Positions 35,901 to 44,648 of a stretch of DNA of 64,000 bases are shown here, in pieces; position 1 is the first letter of the stretch; every line of letters begins with the position of its first letter. The notes beneath the pieces are model-generated. The model worked only from the letters and a program-made list of their open reading frames with translations, was not told the origin of the DNA and ran no database searches. The stretch covers positions 62,001-126,000 of the forward strand of contig DAHVDE010000115.1 of the NCBI GenBank assembly GCA_027313705.1, given 5' to 3'. A program made the translations under genes and the position numbers. The DNA comes from Actinomycetota bacterium. Its GTDB lineage: Bacteria; Actinomycetota; Actinomycetes; Streptosporangiales; Streptosporangiaceae.

Positions 35901-36544
35901 GGGCGGACGCCGCGCAGCGCCAGCTTGACCAGCTAGGCAAGGTCAACCCGCTGGCGCTCGAGGAGTTCGCCGCGCTCGAGGAGCGGCATGCCTTCCTGCA
36001 GACCCAGCTTGACGACTTGCGGAAGACCAGGCGCGACCTGCTCACCGTCGTCAAGGAGGTCGATGACCGGGTGCAGCAGGTGTTCGCTGACGCTTTCGCC
36101 GATACGGCCAGGGAGTTCGGGCACGTATTCGCCACGCTGTTTCCTGGCGGTGAGGGGCGGCTGATCCTCACCGAGCCTGACGACATGCTCGCGACCGGCA
36201 TCGAGTTCGAGGCGCGGCCGCCAGGCAAGAAGGTGAAGCGGCTGTCGCTGCTCTCAGGCGGCGAGCGCTCGCTTACCGCGATCGCCTTCCTGGTCTCGAT
36301 CTTCAAGGCGCGACCTTCACCGTTTTACGTAATGGACGAGGTCGAGGCGGCACTCGATGACACCAACGTGCAGCGGCTGCTCGACATCTTCGAAGAACTG
36401 CGGGCAAGTTCCCAGCTCATCATCGTCACGCACCAGAAGCGGACAATGGAGATCGCGGACTCGCTTTACGGCGTTAGCATGCGGTCGGATGGCGTGTCCG
36501 CCGTGATCAGCCAGCGCCTGCGCGAGCCCGCCGCGGCGTCGTAG
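32957..36544 (+). CDS. smc: chromosome segregation protein SMC
   Basis: The 1195-residue condensin ATPase has an N-terminal head (MYLKSLTLRGFKSFAS, Walker A GPNGSGKSNVVDAF), a long Ala/Glu/Arg-rich coiled coil, a hinge around residues 540-660 (FPGVLGPLADLI to VPDELAAAIG), a second coiled coil, and the C-terminal head with signature LLSGGERSLTAIAFL and Walker B PFYVMDEVEAALDD. The ATG at 32957 has GAGGAG upstream and matches the family start. It is followed by ftsY and ffh, as usual. Confidence 0.97.
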   Translation: MYLKSLTLRGFKSFASATTLRFEPGITCVVGPNGSGKSNVVDAFTWVMGQQGVKSLRGGKMEDVVFAGTAARQALGRAEVTLTIDNSDGALPIDYAEVTISRLLFRTGQSEYAINGSQCRLLDVQELLSDSGLGREMHVIVGQGHLDDILNSGPEARRALIEEAAGVLKHRRRKEKALRKLDAMQANLTRLVDLTTELGRQLKPLGRQAQLARKAAVIQADLRDARLRLLADDYVTLSAELDRDEADEAAATAMRAELETVLRIAREQEAELESAAALHAPRLAAAQETYFSLSSLSERLRAVADLAVERYRHLSAQAEPARPGRDPDELEREAAEFREQELELDARLAVAREQLDFAVSSRTAAESALAESERQLASRARAAAESAERLARMRGQADGARSRLAAAQEEAGRLASALDAARARAAMASQEYAELHDNSGGSDEDRAELAAQIEQASSGLRTASALVAELRKAEHRFSEQRAGLRARVTTLGEAVRRGADASAVLLADGEAFPGVLGPLADLITVADGAAEAVAAALGASASAIAVSDLEAAASILRKLRDRQAGRADLVIANGPGATTAGGAPQARFGGGVTLAADLVKVPDELAAAIGRLLSGVVVAPDLATGLDVIAADPAVAVVTADGDLIGAHWAKGGSAGGQSLLGLRAAARHAADQLAEAEMLALRAEDELTEAVASEESARQVVAQAQAKMAEVDAATAAVSGRLGALAGAAKAAKDEADRLAASITAAEVAAEKTRGQLAEIEQRIAAEADEDVAAQEAVATTRAADHDDSAMAGQVLADTAADARGAEMDARLEVRTLEERLRAISGRADQLTASAQAERQAAVRAADLASRRAAQAQVAGAVADGAKIALTAIRRSLLLADAERQQAETSHQGRDEQLKAVRSRIREASGQLDKVVSTAHGAEVSRASRRLKLEQVEARAAEEFAIEVAALMAEYGPDVPIPSADPDQPPAEYDRQAQRKRADAAQRQLDQLGKVNPLALEEFAALEERHAFLQTQLDDLRKTRRDLLTVVKEVDDRVQQVFADAFADTAREFGHVFATLFPGGEGRLILTEPDDMLATGIEFEARPPGKKVKRLSLLSGGERSLTAIAFLVSIFKARPSPFYVMDEVEAALDDTNVQRLLDIFEELRASSQLIIVTHQKRTMEIADSLYGVSMRSDGVSAVISQRLREPAAAS

Positions 36545-36621
36545 CGCGGCCGCCGGCTGGCTGCCTCCCGCCTGGCATCATGGTCCGGCTGGTCGCGTGC
36601 TTCTGCCAGACTGGATTAGTC

Positions 36622-37785
36622 ATGGAAACTTTGCTCATCATCATCGCCGTCGTTGTGGTCCTCGTGCTTGCGGGCGGCGGCGCGCTGCTCGTGCCCCGCA
36701 GGCGACGCCTGCGGGGCCAGGTCAAGGAGCAGCTTGGCGATGGCGCGACAGGTACGGCCACCGCTGCGCTGCCCAGGTCAGGTGCGACCGCAGCCGAGGT
36801 TGCGCCGCCGCTTGAAGCGGCGGTGCCCGCCAAGGCCGCGCCGCCTGCGCTTGAAAAGCCGCCGCCTTCGGCCGGCCGGATGGTACGGCTGCGCAACAGG
36901 CTGGCCAGGTCGCAGACGGCCTTCGGCTCGGCGCTGCTCAGCTTGCTTTCTTCCGGCAAGCTAGACGACGATACCTGGGACGAGGTCGAAGCGATCCTGA
37001 TCACGGCTGATATGGGCGCGGGCCCGGCGCTCGCGCTGGTCAGTCAGTTGCGCACCGAGGTCAAGGTGGAGGGCACCCGCGACGTCGATCAGCTGAAAGC
37101 CATGCTTCGTGCCGACCTGCTCACCGAGGTCAACCCCGGTCTGGACAGGACCTTGCATACCGAGCCGCACGGCGACCGGCCAGCGGTAGTGCTAGTCGTC
37201 GGCGTCAACGGCACGGGGAAGACCACGACCTGCGCCAAGCTGGCCAGGGTGCTGATCGGTGATGGGCAGACCGTGCTGCTCGGCGCGGCAGACACCTTCC
37301 GCGCGGCTGCCGCCGACCAGCTCCAGACCTGGGGCTCGCGGGTCGGCGCGAGGGTCGTGCGGGCCGACCGCGAGGGAGCCGATCCGGCGAGCGTTGCCTT
37401 CGACGCGGTCAGCGAGGGCATTGCTGACGGAGTGGACACGGTGATCGTGGATACGGCGGGCCGGCTGCACACCAAGACCGGGCTGATGGATGAGCTCGGC
37501 AAGATCAAGCGAGTGCTTTCCAAGCACGGCACCGTTGACGAGGTGCTGCTGGTGCTCGACGCCACGACCGGTCAGAACGGGCTGCGCCAGGCGCGCGTCT
37601 TCGCCGAGGTGGTCGATATCACCGGCATCGTGCTGACCAAGCTTGACGGCACGGCCAAGGGCGGCATCGTGATAGCCGTGCAGCGGGAACTCGGCGTTCC
37701 CGTGAAGCTGGTCGGCCTTGGCGAGGGTCCAGACGACCTGGCGCCCTTTGACCCGGCGGCGTTTGTCGACGCGCTGATCGGCTAG
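36622..37785 (+). CDS. ftsY: signal recognition particle receptor FtsY
   Basis: A 387-residue SRP receptor GTPase. It begins with a hydrophobic membrane anchor (METLLIIIAVVVVLVLAG), as in actinobacterial FtsY, then a short Pro/Ala-rich linker and the NG domain: GVNGTGKTTTCAKLA, ADTFRAAAADQL, IVDTAGRLH, LTKLDGTAKGG. The ATG at 36622 gives the anchor a clean N terminus. With ffh just downstream it forms the co-translational targeting pair. Confidence 0.97.
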   Translation: METLLIIIAVVVVLVLAGGGALLVPRRRRLRGQVKEQLGDGATGTATAALPRSGATAAEVAPPLEAAVPAKAAPPALEKPPPSAGRMVRLRNRLARSQTAFGSALLSLLSSGKLDDDTWDEVEAILITADMGAGPALALVSQLRTEVKVEGTRDVDQLKAMLRADLLTEVNPGLDRTLHTEPHGDRPAVVLVVGVNGTGKTTTCAKLARVLIGDGQTVLLGAADTFRAAAADQLQTWGSRVGARVVRADREGADPASVAFDAVSEGIADGVDTVIVDTAGRLHTKTGLMDELGKIKRVLSKHGTVDEVLLVLDATTGQNGLRQARVFAEVVDITGIVLTKLDGTAKGGIVIAVQRELGVPVKLVGLGEGPDDLAPFDPAAFVDALIG

Positions 37786-37807
37786 GCAGGCAAGGAGTAC
37801 AACGCAG

Positions 37808-39484
37808 GTGTTCGAGACACTCTCTGATCGGCTAACCCAGGTATTTTCTTCGCTGCGCAGCCGCGGGCGGCTGTCGCCTGCCGACGTCGAAGCCACCACC
37901 CGCGAGATCAGGATCGCGCTGCTCGAGGCCGATGTCGCGCTGCCCGTGGTGCGGACCTTTATCGCGAACGTCAAGGAACGCGCCCTGTCGGCCGATGTGC
38001 TTGCCGCGCTCAACCCGGCGCAGCAGGTTATCAAGATCGTCAACGAAGAGCTGATAGAAATACTCGGCGGTGAGGCGAGGCGGCTGAGCTTCGCCAAGGT
38101 GCCGCCTACCGTGATTATGCTGGCCGGCCTGCAGGGCTCGGGCAAGACCACGCTTGCCGCCAAGCTCGCGCTCTGGCTGAAGCGGCAGGGCAATACGCCG
38201 ATGCTGGTAGCCGCCGACCTTCAGCGCCCCAATGCCGTACAGCAGCTTCAGGTGCTCGGCGAGCGGGCCGGTATTCCCGTGTACGCGCCTGCGCCTGGCA
38301 ACGGAACCGGCGACCCGGTTAAGGTGGCCCGCGATTCCATCGAGGAATCCAAGCGCAGGCTCCAGAACATCGTGATCATCGACACGGCCGGCCGCCTCGG
38401 CGTGGACGCCGAGATGATGGTGCAGGCAGCGTCGATCAGGGACGCGGTCGATCCTGACGAGATCTTGTTCGTGGTCGACGCGATGATCGGCCAGGACGCC
38501 GTGGCGACGGCGCAAGCGTTCCTTGACGGGGTTGGCTACGACGGCGTCGTGCTCACCAAGCTTGACGGCGACGCCCGCGGCGGTGCCGCGCTTTCTATCG
38601 CGCAGCTGACCGGGCGCCCGATCATGTTCGCCTCGAACGGCGAGAAACTCGAGGACTTCGATCTGTTCCATCCCGACCGGATGGCGTCGCGGATCCTTGA
38701 CCTCGGAGACATCCTGACGCTGATCGAGCAGGCCGAGCGCACCTTCGATCAGCAGCAGGCCGCCGACATGGCCGGCAAGCTCGCCTCAGGCGAGGGGTTC
38801 ACGCTCCAGGATTTCGTCGAACAGCTAGCGATGGTGCGCAAGCTCGGCCCGATCGGCAACCTGCTCGGGATGCTGCCAGGCGCCGCCCAGAACCGTGAAC
38901 TGCTCAGCCAGATCAGCGACAAGGACCTGGACCGCGCGGCCGCGATCGTGAACTCGATGACGCCGCAGGAGCGCACGAACCCGAAGATGCTCAATGGCTC
39001 GCGGCGGCTCAGGATCGCGAAGGGGTCAGGTGTCACTGTCGGTGAGGTCAACTCGCTCGTCGTGCGGTTCCTTGAAGCTCAGAAAATGATGAAGCACATG
39101 ATGGGTGGCATGCGTGGCATGCCTGGTATGCCGCCGATGCCGGGAAGCAGGCGCGGCACCCAGAAAGTCAAGAACAAGAAGAAGGGCAAGGGCGGTGGCC
39201 GCCCGGCCGGTGCCGCCCGGTCAGGCGCCAGGCAGGACAAGGACGCCGCATCCGGTCTCGCCGGGCTTGGCGCAGCCGCCGGACTGCAAGCCGGCGGCCG
39301 CGGCGGGGGGAATTTTGGCGGAATGGACTTGTCTTCCCTGGAATCGTCCGGACTCGACTTGGCCAACCTGCCTGCTGGCCTGCGTAAGGTGGCCGGATCG
39401 AGCCCCGTTGCTGATGGCAAGCAGCAAGAGGACGGCCAGCTTCCGCCTGGTCTGCGCGGTCGAAACGGCAAGAAGGGACGGTAG
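37808..39484 (+). CDS. ffh: signal recognition particle protein Ffh
   Basis: The 558-residue SRP54 GTPase has an NG domain with GLQGSGKTTLAAKLA, ADLQRPNAVQQL, IDTAGRLGVD and LTKLDGDARGG. It is followed by a Met-rich M domain (KMMKHMMGG, then GMPGMPPMPG) that binds SRP RNA and signal sequences. A Gly/Lys/Pro-rich tail of about 110 residues extends past the usual end. The GTG at 37808 follows a GGAG sequence and begins MFETLSDRL, the family start. The 4.5S RNA gene is not in the window as far as I can see. Confidence 0.97.
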   Translation: MFETLSDRLTQVFSSLRSRGRLSPADVEATTREIRIALLEADVALPVVRTFIANVKERALSADVLAALNPAQQVIKIVNEELIEILGGEARRLSFAKVPPTVIMLAGLQGSGKTTLAAKLALWLKRQGNTPMLVAADLQRPNAVQQLQVLGERAGIPVYAPAPGNGTGDPVKVARDSIEESKRRLQNIVIIDTAGRLGVDAEMMVQAASIRDAVDPDEILFVVDAMIGQDAVATAQAFLDGVGYDGVVLTKLDGDARGGAALSIAQLTGRPIMFASNGEKLEDFDLFHPDRMASRILDLGDILTLIEQAERTFDQQQAADMAGKLASGEGFTLQDFVEQLAMVRKLGPIGNLLGMLPGAAQNRELLSQISDKDLDRAAAIVNSMTPQERTNPKMLNGSRRLRIAKGSGVTVGEVNSLVVRFLEAQKMMKHMMGGMRGMPGMPPMPGSRRGTQKVKNKKKGKGGGRPAGAARSGARQDKDAASGLAGLGAAAGLQAGGRGGGNFGGMDLSSLESSGLDLANLPAGLRKVAGSSPVADGKQQEDGQLPPGLRGRNGKKGR

Positions 39485-39646
39485 GCCGCCGCACAGTGAG
39501 ATGTCTGGCAGAATGTGTTGGCAACCTTCGGCTCCGCGAGGCCCTCTCTAACTCGTCGTCGCCGTAACCTGCGTCGGACGGTAGGCCGGAATCCTCACTT
39601 CGGCTACCGCTGTCCGCACCTATTTCGCTGGGAGAAGACCACAGCC

Positions 39647-40213
39647 GTGGCTGTAAAGATCAAGCTAAAGCGCATGGGCAAGATCCGGGAGCCCTACTAC
39701 CGGATCATCGTCGCCGACGCCCGCACTAAGCGGGATGGGCGCGCGATCGAGGAGATCGGCAAGTACCACCCGAAGGCAGACCCGTCGTTCATCGAGGTTA
39801 ACTCGGAGCGGGCACAGCACTGGCTGTCAGTCGGCGCGCAGCCGACCGATCCGGTGAAGAAGATACTTGAGGTGACCGGGGACTGGCAGAAGTTCAAGGG
39901 CCTGCCAGGCGCCGAGGGCACGCTCAGGACCGCGGCTGCGCGGGCGGACAAGAAGGATGCCTTCGCCGCCGCCCTGGCCGAGACGCTCGCGGACGCCGCC
40001 GCGGCGCCGAAGGGCAGGGCCAGGTCGGGCGGCGCGGCCAAGTCGGGTGACGCCAAGTCGGGTGACGCCAAGTCGGACAAGCAGCCGAAGGGCGCCAAGC
40101 AGAAGGCCGACGCCGCGCCGGCCGAGAGCGCCGCGCCGGCCGAGAGCAGCGAGCCGGCAGCGGCGGGCGAGACCACGTCCGGTGATGCCTCCGCGCCTGG
40201 CAGCGGAGACTGA
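39647..40213 (+). CDS. rpsP: 30S ribosomal protein S16
   Basis: The first 85 residues or so are S16 ([29 protein letters not shown]-like [14 protein letters not shown]). The remaining 100 residues are an Ala/Lys/Gly-rich tail with a SGDAK repeat, longer than in most actinobacteria. The GTG at 39647 follows GGGAG. It is the first gene of the rpsP-KH-rimM-trmD ribosome maturation group; the 162-bp upstream gap probably holds its promoter, but I cannot place it. Confidence 0.96.
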   Translation: MAVKIKLKRMGKIREPYYRIIVADARTKRDGRAIEEIGKYHPKADPSFIEVNSERAQHWLSVGAQPTDPVKKILEVTGDWQKFKGLPGAEGTLRTAAARADKKDAFAAALAETLADAAAAPKGRARSGGAAKSGDAKSGDAKSDKQPKGAKQKADAAPAESAAPAESSEPAAAGETTSGDASAPGSGD

Positions 40214-40214
40214 G

Positions 40215-40457
40215 GTGCTCGAAGAGGCACTCGAGCACCTGGTGAGGGGCATCGTTGACTACCCTGACGACGTGCGGGTCTCAAGCCGCAACTTGCGCAG
40301 AGGCCGAGTGCTTCAGGTCCGGGTACACCCCGATGACCTGGGCAAAGTTATCGGCCGTGGCGGGCGCACCGCTCGGGCGCTTCGAACCGTCATCGGCTCG
40401 CTTGCAGGCGAATCCTACGTCAGGGTTGACCTGCTCGACGCCGACGAGGTGCGCTAA
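40215..40457 (+). CDS. KH-domain RNA-binding protein
   Basis: An 80-residue protein of the KhpA/YlqC type. The start MLEEALEHLVRGIVD, the KH loop GKVIGRGGRTARALR and length match the family encoded between rpsP and rimM. The GTG at 40215 starts one base after the rpsP stop. It probably binds RNA with a KhpB partner; its exact targets are unknown. Confidence 0.95.
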   Translation: MLEEALEHLVRGIVDYPDDVRVSSRNLRRGRVLQVRVHPDDLGKVIGRGGRTARALRTVIGSLAGESYVRVDLLDADEVR

Positions 40458-40462
40458 CTCGA

Positions 40463-40990
40463 ATGCGGCTAGTCGTTGGCCGGGTCGGCAGACCGCACGG
40501 GCTGCGCGGTGAAGTCACCGTGGAGGTGCGGACCGACGACCCGGCCGATCGCTTCAGGCCCGGTGCGGTGCTGCTCACAGAACCGGCCGAGCGCGGTCCG
40601 TTGACCGTGGCCGGGGTCAGATGGCACTCGGGTCGGCTCTTGCTGGTGTTCGACGGCTATGACGAAAGGGAATCGGCGGAGGAGTTGCGGGACACGCTGC
40701 TTGAGGTCGAGTCATCGTCCTTGCGGCCGCTGTCTGATCCCGAGGAGTTCTACGATCACGACCTGATCGGGTTGCGGGTGGTGACCGCAGCCGGCGAGGA
40801 AGTCGGGGTCGTGGCCGATGTGCTGCACCACGGCCAGGACCTGCTCGTGGTTTCCGGCAGCGCGGCTCGTTCTGGAGCACAGATCCTGATCCCGTTCGTG
40901 GCGGCGATCGTGCCCGAGGTTGATGTCGCCGGAGGAAGACTAGTCGTCGATCCGCCCGTCGGCCTGCTCGACCCGCAGGCCGCGCTCTAG
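40463..40990 (+). CDS. rimM: 16S rRNA processing protein RimM
   Basis: The 175-residue 30S assembly factor has VGRVGRPHGLRGEVTVE at the N terminus and the PRC-barrel region (EEFYDHDLIGLRVVTAAG) in the second half, ending IPFVAAIVPEVDV. It starts 5 bp after the KH gene and precedes trmD, the classical arrangement. Confidence 0.96.
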   Translation: MRLVVGRVGRPHGLRGEVTVEVRTDDPADRFRPGAVLLTEPAERGPLTVAGVRWHSGRLLLVFDGYDERESAEELRDTLLEVESSSLRPLSDPEEFYDHDLIGLRVVTAAGEEVGVVADVLHHGQDLLVVSGSAARSGAQILIPFVAAIVPEVDVAGGRLVVDPPVGLLDPQAAL

Positions 40991-41065
40991 GTACGGCTCG
41001 GCATCAGCCACCGGCCGGTGGCCGGTCAGCGCGACGCCGGCCCAGCGGAACAAAGGAGCGATCAG

Positions 41066-41869
41066 ACGAAAATTGATATTATTACTATATTTCCAGAATA
41101 CTTTTCGCCGCTGGATGTTTCGCTGATCGGCAAGGCCGTCCAGCGCGGTGACATCGATGTGACCGTGCATGACCTGCGCCAATGGGCACATGACGTACAC
41201 AGGACCGTTGACGACGCGCCGTTCGGCGGCGGCCCGGGAATGGTGATGAAGCCGGAACCGTGGGGTGAAGGCCTCGACGCCGTACTGGCCGGCCATCAGC
41301 CGGCGGCCGATTCGCAGCCGCAACTGATACTCCCCACCCCATCGGGCGCGCTGTTCACCCAGGCCACAGCGACCGCTCTGGCTACTGCCGGGCACCTGAT
41401 CTTCGCGTGCGGCCGCTACGAGGGCATCGACGACCGGGTGGCTGCGGACGCGCGCCGCCGCATGAAGGTACATGAGTTGTCGATCGGCGATTACGTACTG
41501 GCCGGAGGCGAGCCCGCCGTCCTGGTCATGATCGAGGCCATCTGCCGGCTTATTCCAGGCGTGCTGGGAAACTCCCTGTCCGCGCCCGATGACTCGTTCG
41601 GCGCGGGCGGAGGCCCGATGTCGGGCCTTGTGGAGGGCCCCGCCTACACGCGGCCACGCTCCTGGCGCGACCTTGACGTTCCTGACGTGCTGCTATCCGG
41701 CGATCATGGCGCGATCGCCCGCTGGCGAAGGGACCAGGCGCTGGTCAGGACTGCCGTCAACCGTCCCGATCTCGCGGCCAGGATCCCGGCAGAAAGCCTG
41801 GAATTCCGCGATCGGGAGACCCTTTCTGGGGCCGGTTTCGCAGTTGACGGCAAAGATGTGGCACACTAA
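41066..41869 (+). CDS. trmD: tRNA (guanine-37-N1)-methyltransferase
   Basis: The SPOUT-fold enzyme methylates G37 of tRNAs. IDIITIFPEYFSPL, FGGGPGMVMKPEP, CGRYEGIDDRV and the knot region IGDYVLAGGEPAVLVMIEA are all present. Family alignment places the start at codon 41066, which is ACG, preceded by AAAGGAG at 7-base spacing; no ATG, GTG or TTG is there. The only in-frame alternative upstream is GTG 41018, without a Shine-Dalgarno sequence. The first dozen codons are strikingly AT-rich for this genome. Either a rare ACG start or a sequencing error is possible. Confidence 0.9.
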   Translation, partial: TKIDIITIFPEYFSPLDVSLIGKAVQRGDIDVTVHDLRQWAHDVHRTVDDAPFGGGPGMVMKPEPWGEGLDAVLAGHQPAADSQPQLILPTPSGALFTQATATALATAGHLIFACGRYEGIDDRVAADARRRMKVHELSIGDYVLAGGEPAVLVMIEAICRLIPGVLGNSLSAPDDSFGAGGGPMSGLVEGPAYTRPRSWRDLDVPDVLLSGDHGAIARWRRDQALVRTAVNRPDLAARIPAESLEFRDRETLSGAGFAVDGKDVAH

Positions 41870-41872
41870 AAA
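41844..41872 (+). promoter_or_regulatory. possible rplS promoter inside the trmD 3' end
   Basis: TTGACG, a 17-bp spacer and TAAAAA overlap the last codons and stop of trmD. The -10 lacks the final T, so support is weak. A separate rplS promoter would fit the 140-bp gap and the terminator behind rplS. Confidence 0.25.
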
Positions 41873-42008
41873 CCGCTGCCCCCGCACGGTCGTGCCTCGC
41901 GCCCGGCCGCTGACCGGTCGGGCAGCCAGTCGCATGCCTTCGCTGCGACAAGACCACTTCAGCGCGTTCGCAGGCGTGCGCGTGATGAATAACTGAGGAC
42001 GACGAGCG

Positions 42009-42365
42009 ATGCACACCGCGATTGCCGAGCTTGAGCAGGCACAGATCCGGTCGGACATTCCGGCCTTCCGCCCTGGCGACACCTTGAAGGTTCACGTCAG
42101 GGTGACCGAGGGCAACAGGTCAAGGATCCAGATCTTCCAGGGCATCGTGATCCGCCGCCAGGGTGGCGGCGCGCGCGAGACCTTCACCGTCCGCAAGATC
42201 AGCTATGGCGTGGGCGTCGAACGTACCTTCCCGCTGCACACTCCGGCGATCGAGCAGATCGAGGTGGTGACCAGGGGCGATGTGCGCCGCGCCAAGCTGT
42301 ACTACCTGCGGTCGCTGCGTGGCAAGGCCGCCCGGATCAAGGAGCGCAGGGAACCCGTCCGCTAG
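42009..42365 (+). CDS. rplS: 50S ribosomal protein L19
   Basis: A 118-residue ribosomal protein at the 30S-50S interface with the typical [32 protein letters not shown] and the C-terminal [18 protein letters not shown]. The ATG at 42009 has GAGGACGACGAGCG upstream. It is followed by a strong hairpin. Confidence 0.97.
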   Translation: MHTAIAELEQAQIRSDIPAFRPGDTLKVHVRVTEGNRSRIQIFQGIVIRRQGGGARETFTVRKISYGVGVERTFPLHTPAIEQIEVVTRGDVRRAKLYYLRSLRGKAARIKERREPVR

Positions 42366-42378
42366 GTGGGGGTTACTA

Positions 42379-42408
42379 GCGTGCCCGACATCTTGACGTC
42401 GGGCACGC
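42379..42408 (+). terminator. 11-bp perfect hairpin after rplS
   Basis: GCGTGCCCGAC (42379-42389) and GTCGGGCACGC (42398-42408) pair perfectly with an 8-base loop, 14 bases past the rplS stop. It is the clearest terminator-like structure of the window, though without a T tract, as is common in actinobacteria. Confidence 0.7.
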
Positions 42409-42455
42409 GCTGTACTGGCCAATACTCCGTGCTGACGGGATGGTGCTGAAGGTCG

Positions 42456-43538
42456 ATGACGAAATCTGAGACACCGCCGTCGAAGACTCCGAATCCGGCC
42501 GATAGTAAGGAAGACCAGGCAGCCGGCGAGCATGCAGGCGGCGCCCAGGCCGGGAGCGAGCCGGAGGCGAGCGAGGAGGAGAAGCCGCAGGAGCGGCGCG
42601 GCCGGTCGTTCCTTACCGAGATCGCCGTGCTGTTCGTCATCGCGCTGACGATCGCGCTGCTGATCAAGAGTTTCGTGGTGCAGCCGTTCTTCATCCCGTC
42701 AGGATCGATGGAGAACACGCTGCTGGTCGGCGACAAGGTCCTGGTCAACAAGCTGGTCTACGACGTCAGGCCGATTCAGCGCGGTGACATCATCGTGTTC
42801 AACGGCGACGGCTCGTGGAACCCTCCGGCTTCTTCGCAGGGCGGACACCAGAGCGTGATCGCCCGCGTCTACGACGACACGCTAGGCGCGTTGTTCAGCA
42901 ATATCGGCGGCCTGTTCGGCACGCCTACCGATCAGATCGACTACATCAAGCGAGTGATCGGACTGCCAGGCGACCACGTAATCTGCTGCAACGCCAAGGG
43001 CCAAATCACGGTCAACGGCGTTGCGCTGAACGAATCGTCCTATCTGCATCCTGGCAACCGTCCGTCGCAGTACCCGTTCAACGTGGTCGTGCCTGCCGGG
43101 CAGTTGTGGGTCATGGGTGATCACCGCGGCGATTCCGCGGATTCCAGGTACCACGACTGCGCGTACTCGCAGCGAGAGTTCTGCGTCCCGTATGACCGGC
43201 TGGGGACCGTGCCGGAAAGTAAGGTAATCGGCCGTGCCTTCATGATCATCTGGCCGCCTAGCCGGTTCAGGATCCTGCCGATTCCCGCGACGTTCGAGCA
43301 GGCCAAGCTGCTCGAGTCGGCTACGCGTACCTCGGCTGCCGGTGATCGCGCCGCGCAGCGGCTAGCCAGGCTGGTCAGCTACGGTGCCGGGCTTCCCGTC
43401 AAGCCTTCTGCGCCTTACCTGCCGCTTGCGCTCGGGTTCGGCCTCGCCTTCCCGCTGACCGCGGCGGAACGCCTGATGAGGATCAGATTCCTGGCCAGGC
43501 GCCGCAGGCACCGGACACGTTCGCGCACCAGGGTCTGA
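42456..43538 (+). CDS. lepB: signal peptidase I (first copy)
   Basis: A 360-residue membrane serine protease that removes signal peptides. After an acidic cytoplasmic leader, a transmembrane helix (residues about 53-71) precedes the catalytic Ser84 in PSGSMENTL. The general-base Lys is in YIKRVIGLPGD, and MGDHRGDSADSR is the later conserved box. A C-terminal hydrophobic stretch (LPLALGFGLAFPL) suggests a second membrane helix. A 95-bp stretch is almost identical to the second copy. Confidence 0.95.
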   Translation: MTKSETPPSKTPNPADSKEDQAAGEHAGGAQAGSEPEASEEEKPQERRGRSFLTEIAVLFVIALTIALLIKSFVVQPFFIPSGSMENTLLVGDKVLVNKLVYDVRPIQRGDIIVFNGDGSWNPPASSQGGHQSVIARVYDDTLGALFSNIGGLFGTPTDQIDYIKRVIGLPGDHVICCNAKGQITVNGVALNESSYLHPGNRPSQYPFNVVVPAGQLWVMGDHRGDSADSRYHDCAYSQREFCVPYDRLGTVPESKVIGRAFMIIWPPSRFRILPIPATFEQAKLLESATRTSAAGDRAAQRLARLVSYGAGLPVKPSAPYLPLALGFGLAFPLTAAERLMRIRFLARRRRHRTRSRTRV

Positions 43539-43609
43539 GGGGGCAGCGTGGCCGTGCCAGCGGGCAGCGGCCATCTGCCCCGTGCGGCTCGGGCGGGCCA
43601 TTAGGCTGG

Positions 43610-44644
43610 ATGGTGATGATGAACGACGATCAGCGCGCCGCGGTAGAGCAAGCTCCTGCCGACGAAGCCAGCGCCGAGGAGGCCAGGGCCGACGAGCAGT
43701 CGGTGCCGGAGCCACGCAGGCGCTGGTCCTTCCTCACCGAGATGGTCGTGCTCTTCGTCGTCGCGCTCACTGTCGCCTTGCTGATCAAGAGTTTCGTGGT
43801 GCAGCCGTTCTTCATCCCGTCAGGATCGATGGAGAACACGCTGCTCGTCGGCGACAAGGTCCTGGTCAACAAGGTTGTCTACCACCTGCGCCCGATCGAG
43901 CGCGGTGACATCGTCGTGTTCAACGGCAGCGGCTCATGGGATGCGCCCGCAGTGGCCGCGCCTGCATCGCACAATTTCCTGGTACGGGCCTACGACGACA
44001 CCGCGGGTGCGCTGATCCATTCCATCGCCGGGTTGTTCGGCACCGCTCCTGGCCAGACCGACTACATCAAGCGCGTCATCGGCGTGCCTGGTGACCACGT
44101 GGTGTGCTGCAACGCCAGGCATCAGATCCTGGTGAACGGCGTGCCACTGCAAGAACAGTCCTATCTCTACCCTGGCGCGCTGCCCTCGGCCGAGCCGTTC
44201 AATGTCGTGGTTCCGCCTGGCCGCCTTTGGGTTATGGGCGACAACCGCGCCGAGTCGGCCGACTCTCGCCTGCACGACTGCGCTTACTCAGATCCCGAGC
44301 GGACTTGCTATCCGTTTGACCGGAATGGCACTATTCCGGAAAGCAAGGTTATCGGCCGGGCGTTCCTGATTGTCTGGCCGCCGAGCCAGTTTAAAGTCCT
44401 TTCCATCCCCGCTACATTCAGCCAGCCTGGGCTAGCGGCCAAGGCAGGCGGGCACAACTCGGCCCTCGCGGTGCGCGGTCAAAGCGCGGCGGTGCCGCTC
44501 GCGCCTTCGGGTCCCTACCTCCCGCTCGGGATCGGTCTCGCCGCTGCTCTGCCGCTGACGCTCGCCGAGCGGCGACTCAGGCTGCACCTGCGGCGCAAGG
44601 GTTTCCGCCGCGGCCTTTGGCGACGTGGACCACGGTCGGGGTGA
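43610..44644 (+). CDS. lepB: signal peptidase I (second copy)
   Basis: A 344-residue paralogue of the preceding gene with the same layout: acidic leader, membrane helix, Ser73 in PSGSMENTL, Lys in YIKRVIGVPGD, MGDNRAESADSR and a C-terminal hydrophobic segment. Tandem sip genes are also known in streptomycetes. Its stop lies 4 bp before the rnhB ATG. Confidence 0.95.
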   Translation: MVMMNDDQRAAVEQAPADEASAEEARADEQSVPEPRRRWSFLTEMVVLFVVALTVALLIKSFVVQPFFIPSGSMENTLLVGDKVLVNKVVYHLRPIERGDIVVFNGSGSWDAPAVAAPASHNFLVRAYDDTAGALIHSIAGLFGTAPGQTDYIKRVIGVPGDHVVCCNARHQILVNGVPLQEQSYLYPGALPSAEPFNVVVPPGRLWVMGDNRAESADSRLHDCAYSDPERTCYPFDRNGTIPESKVIGRAFLIVWPPSQFKVLSIPATFSQPGLAAKAGGHNSALAVRGQSAAVPLAPSGPYLPLGIGLAAALPLTLAERRLRLHLRRKGFRRGLWRRGPRSG

Positions 44645-44648
44645 CCGG

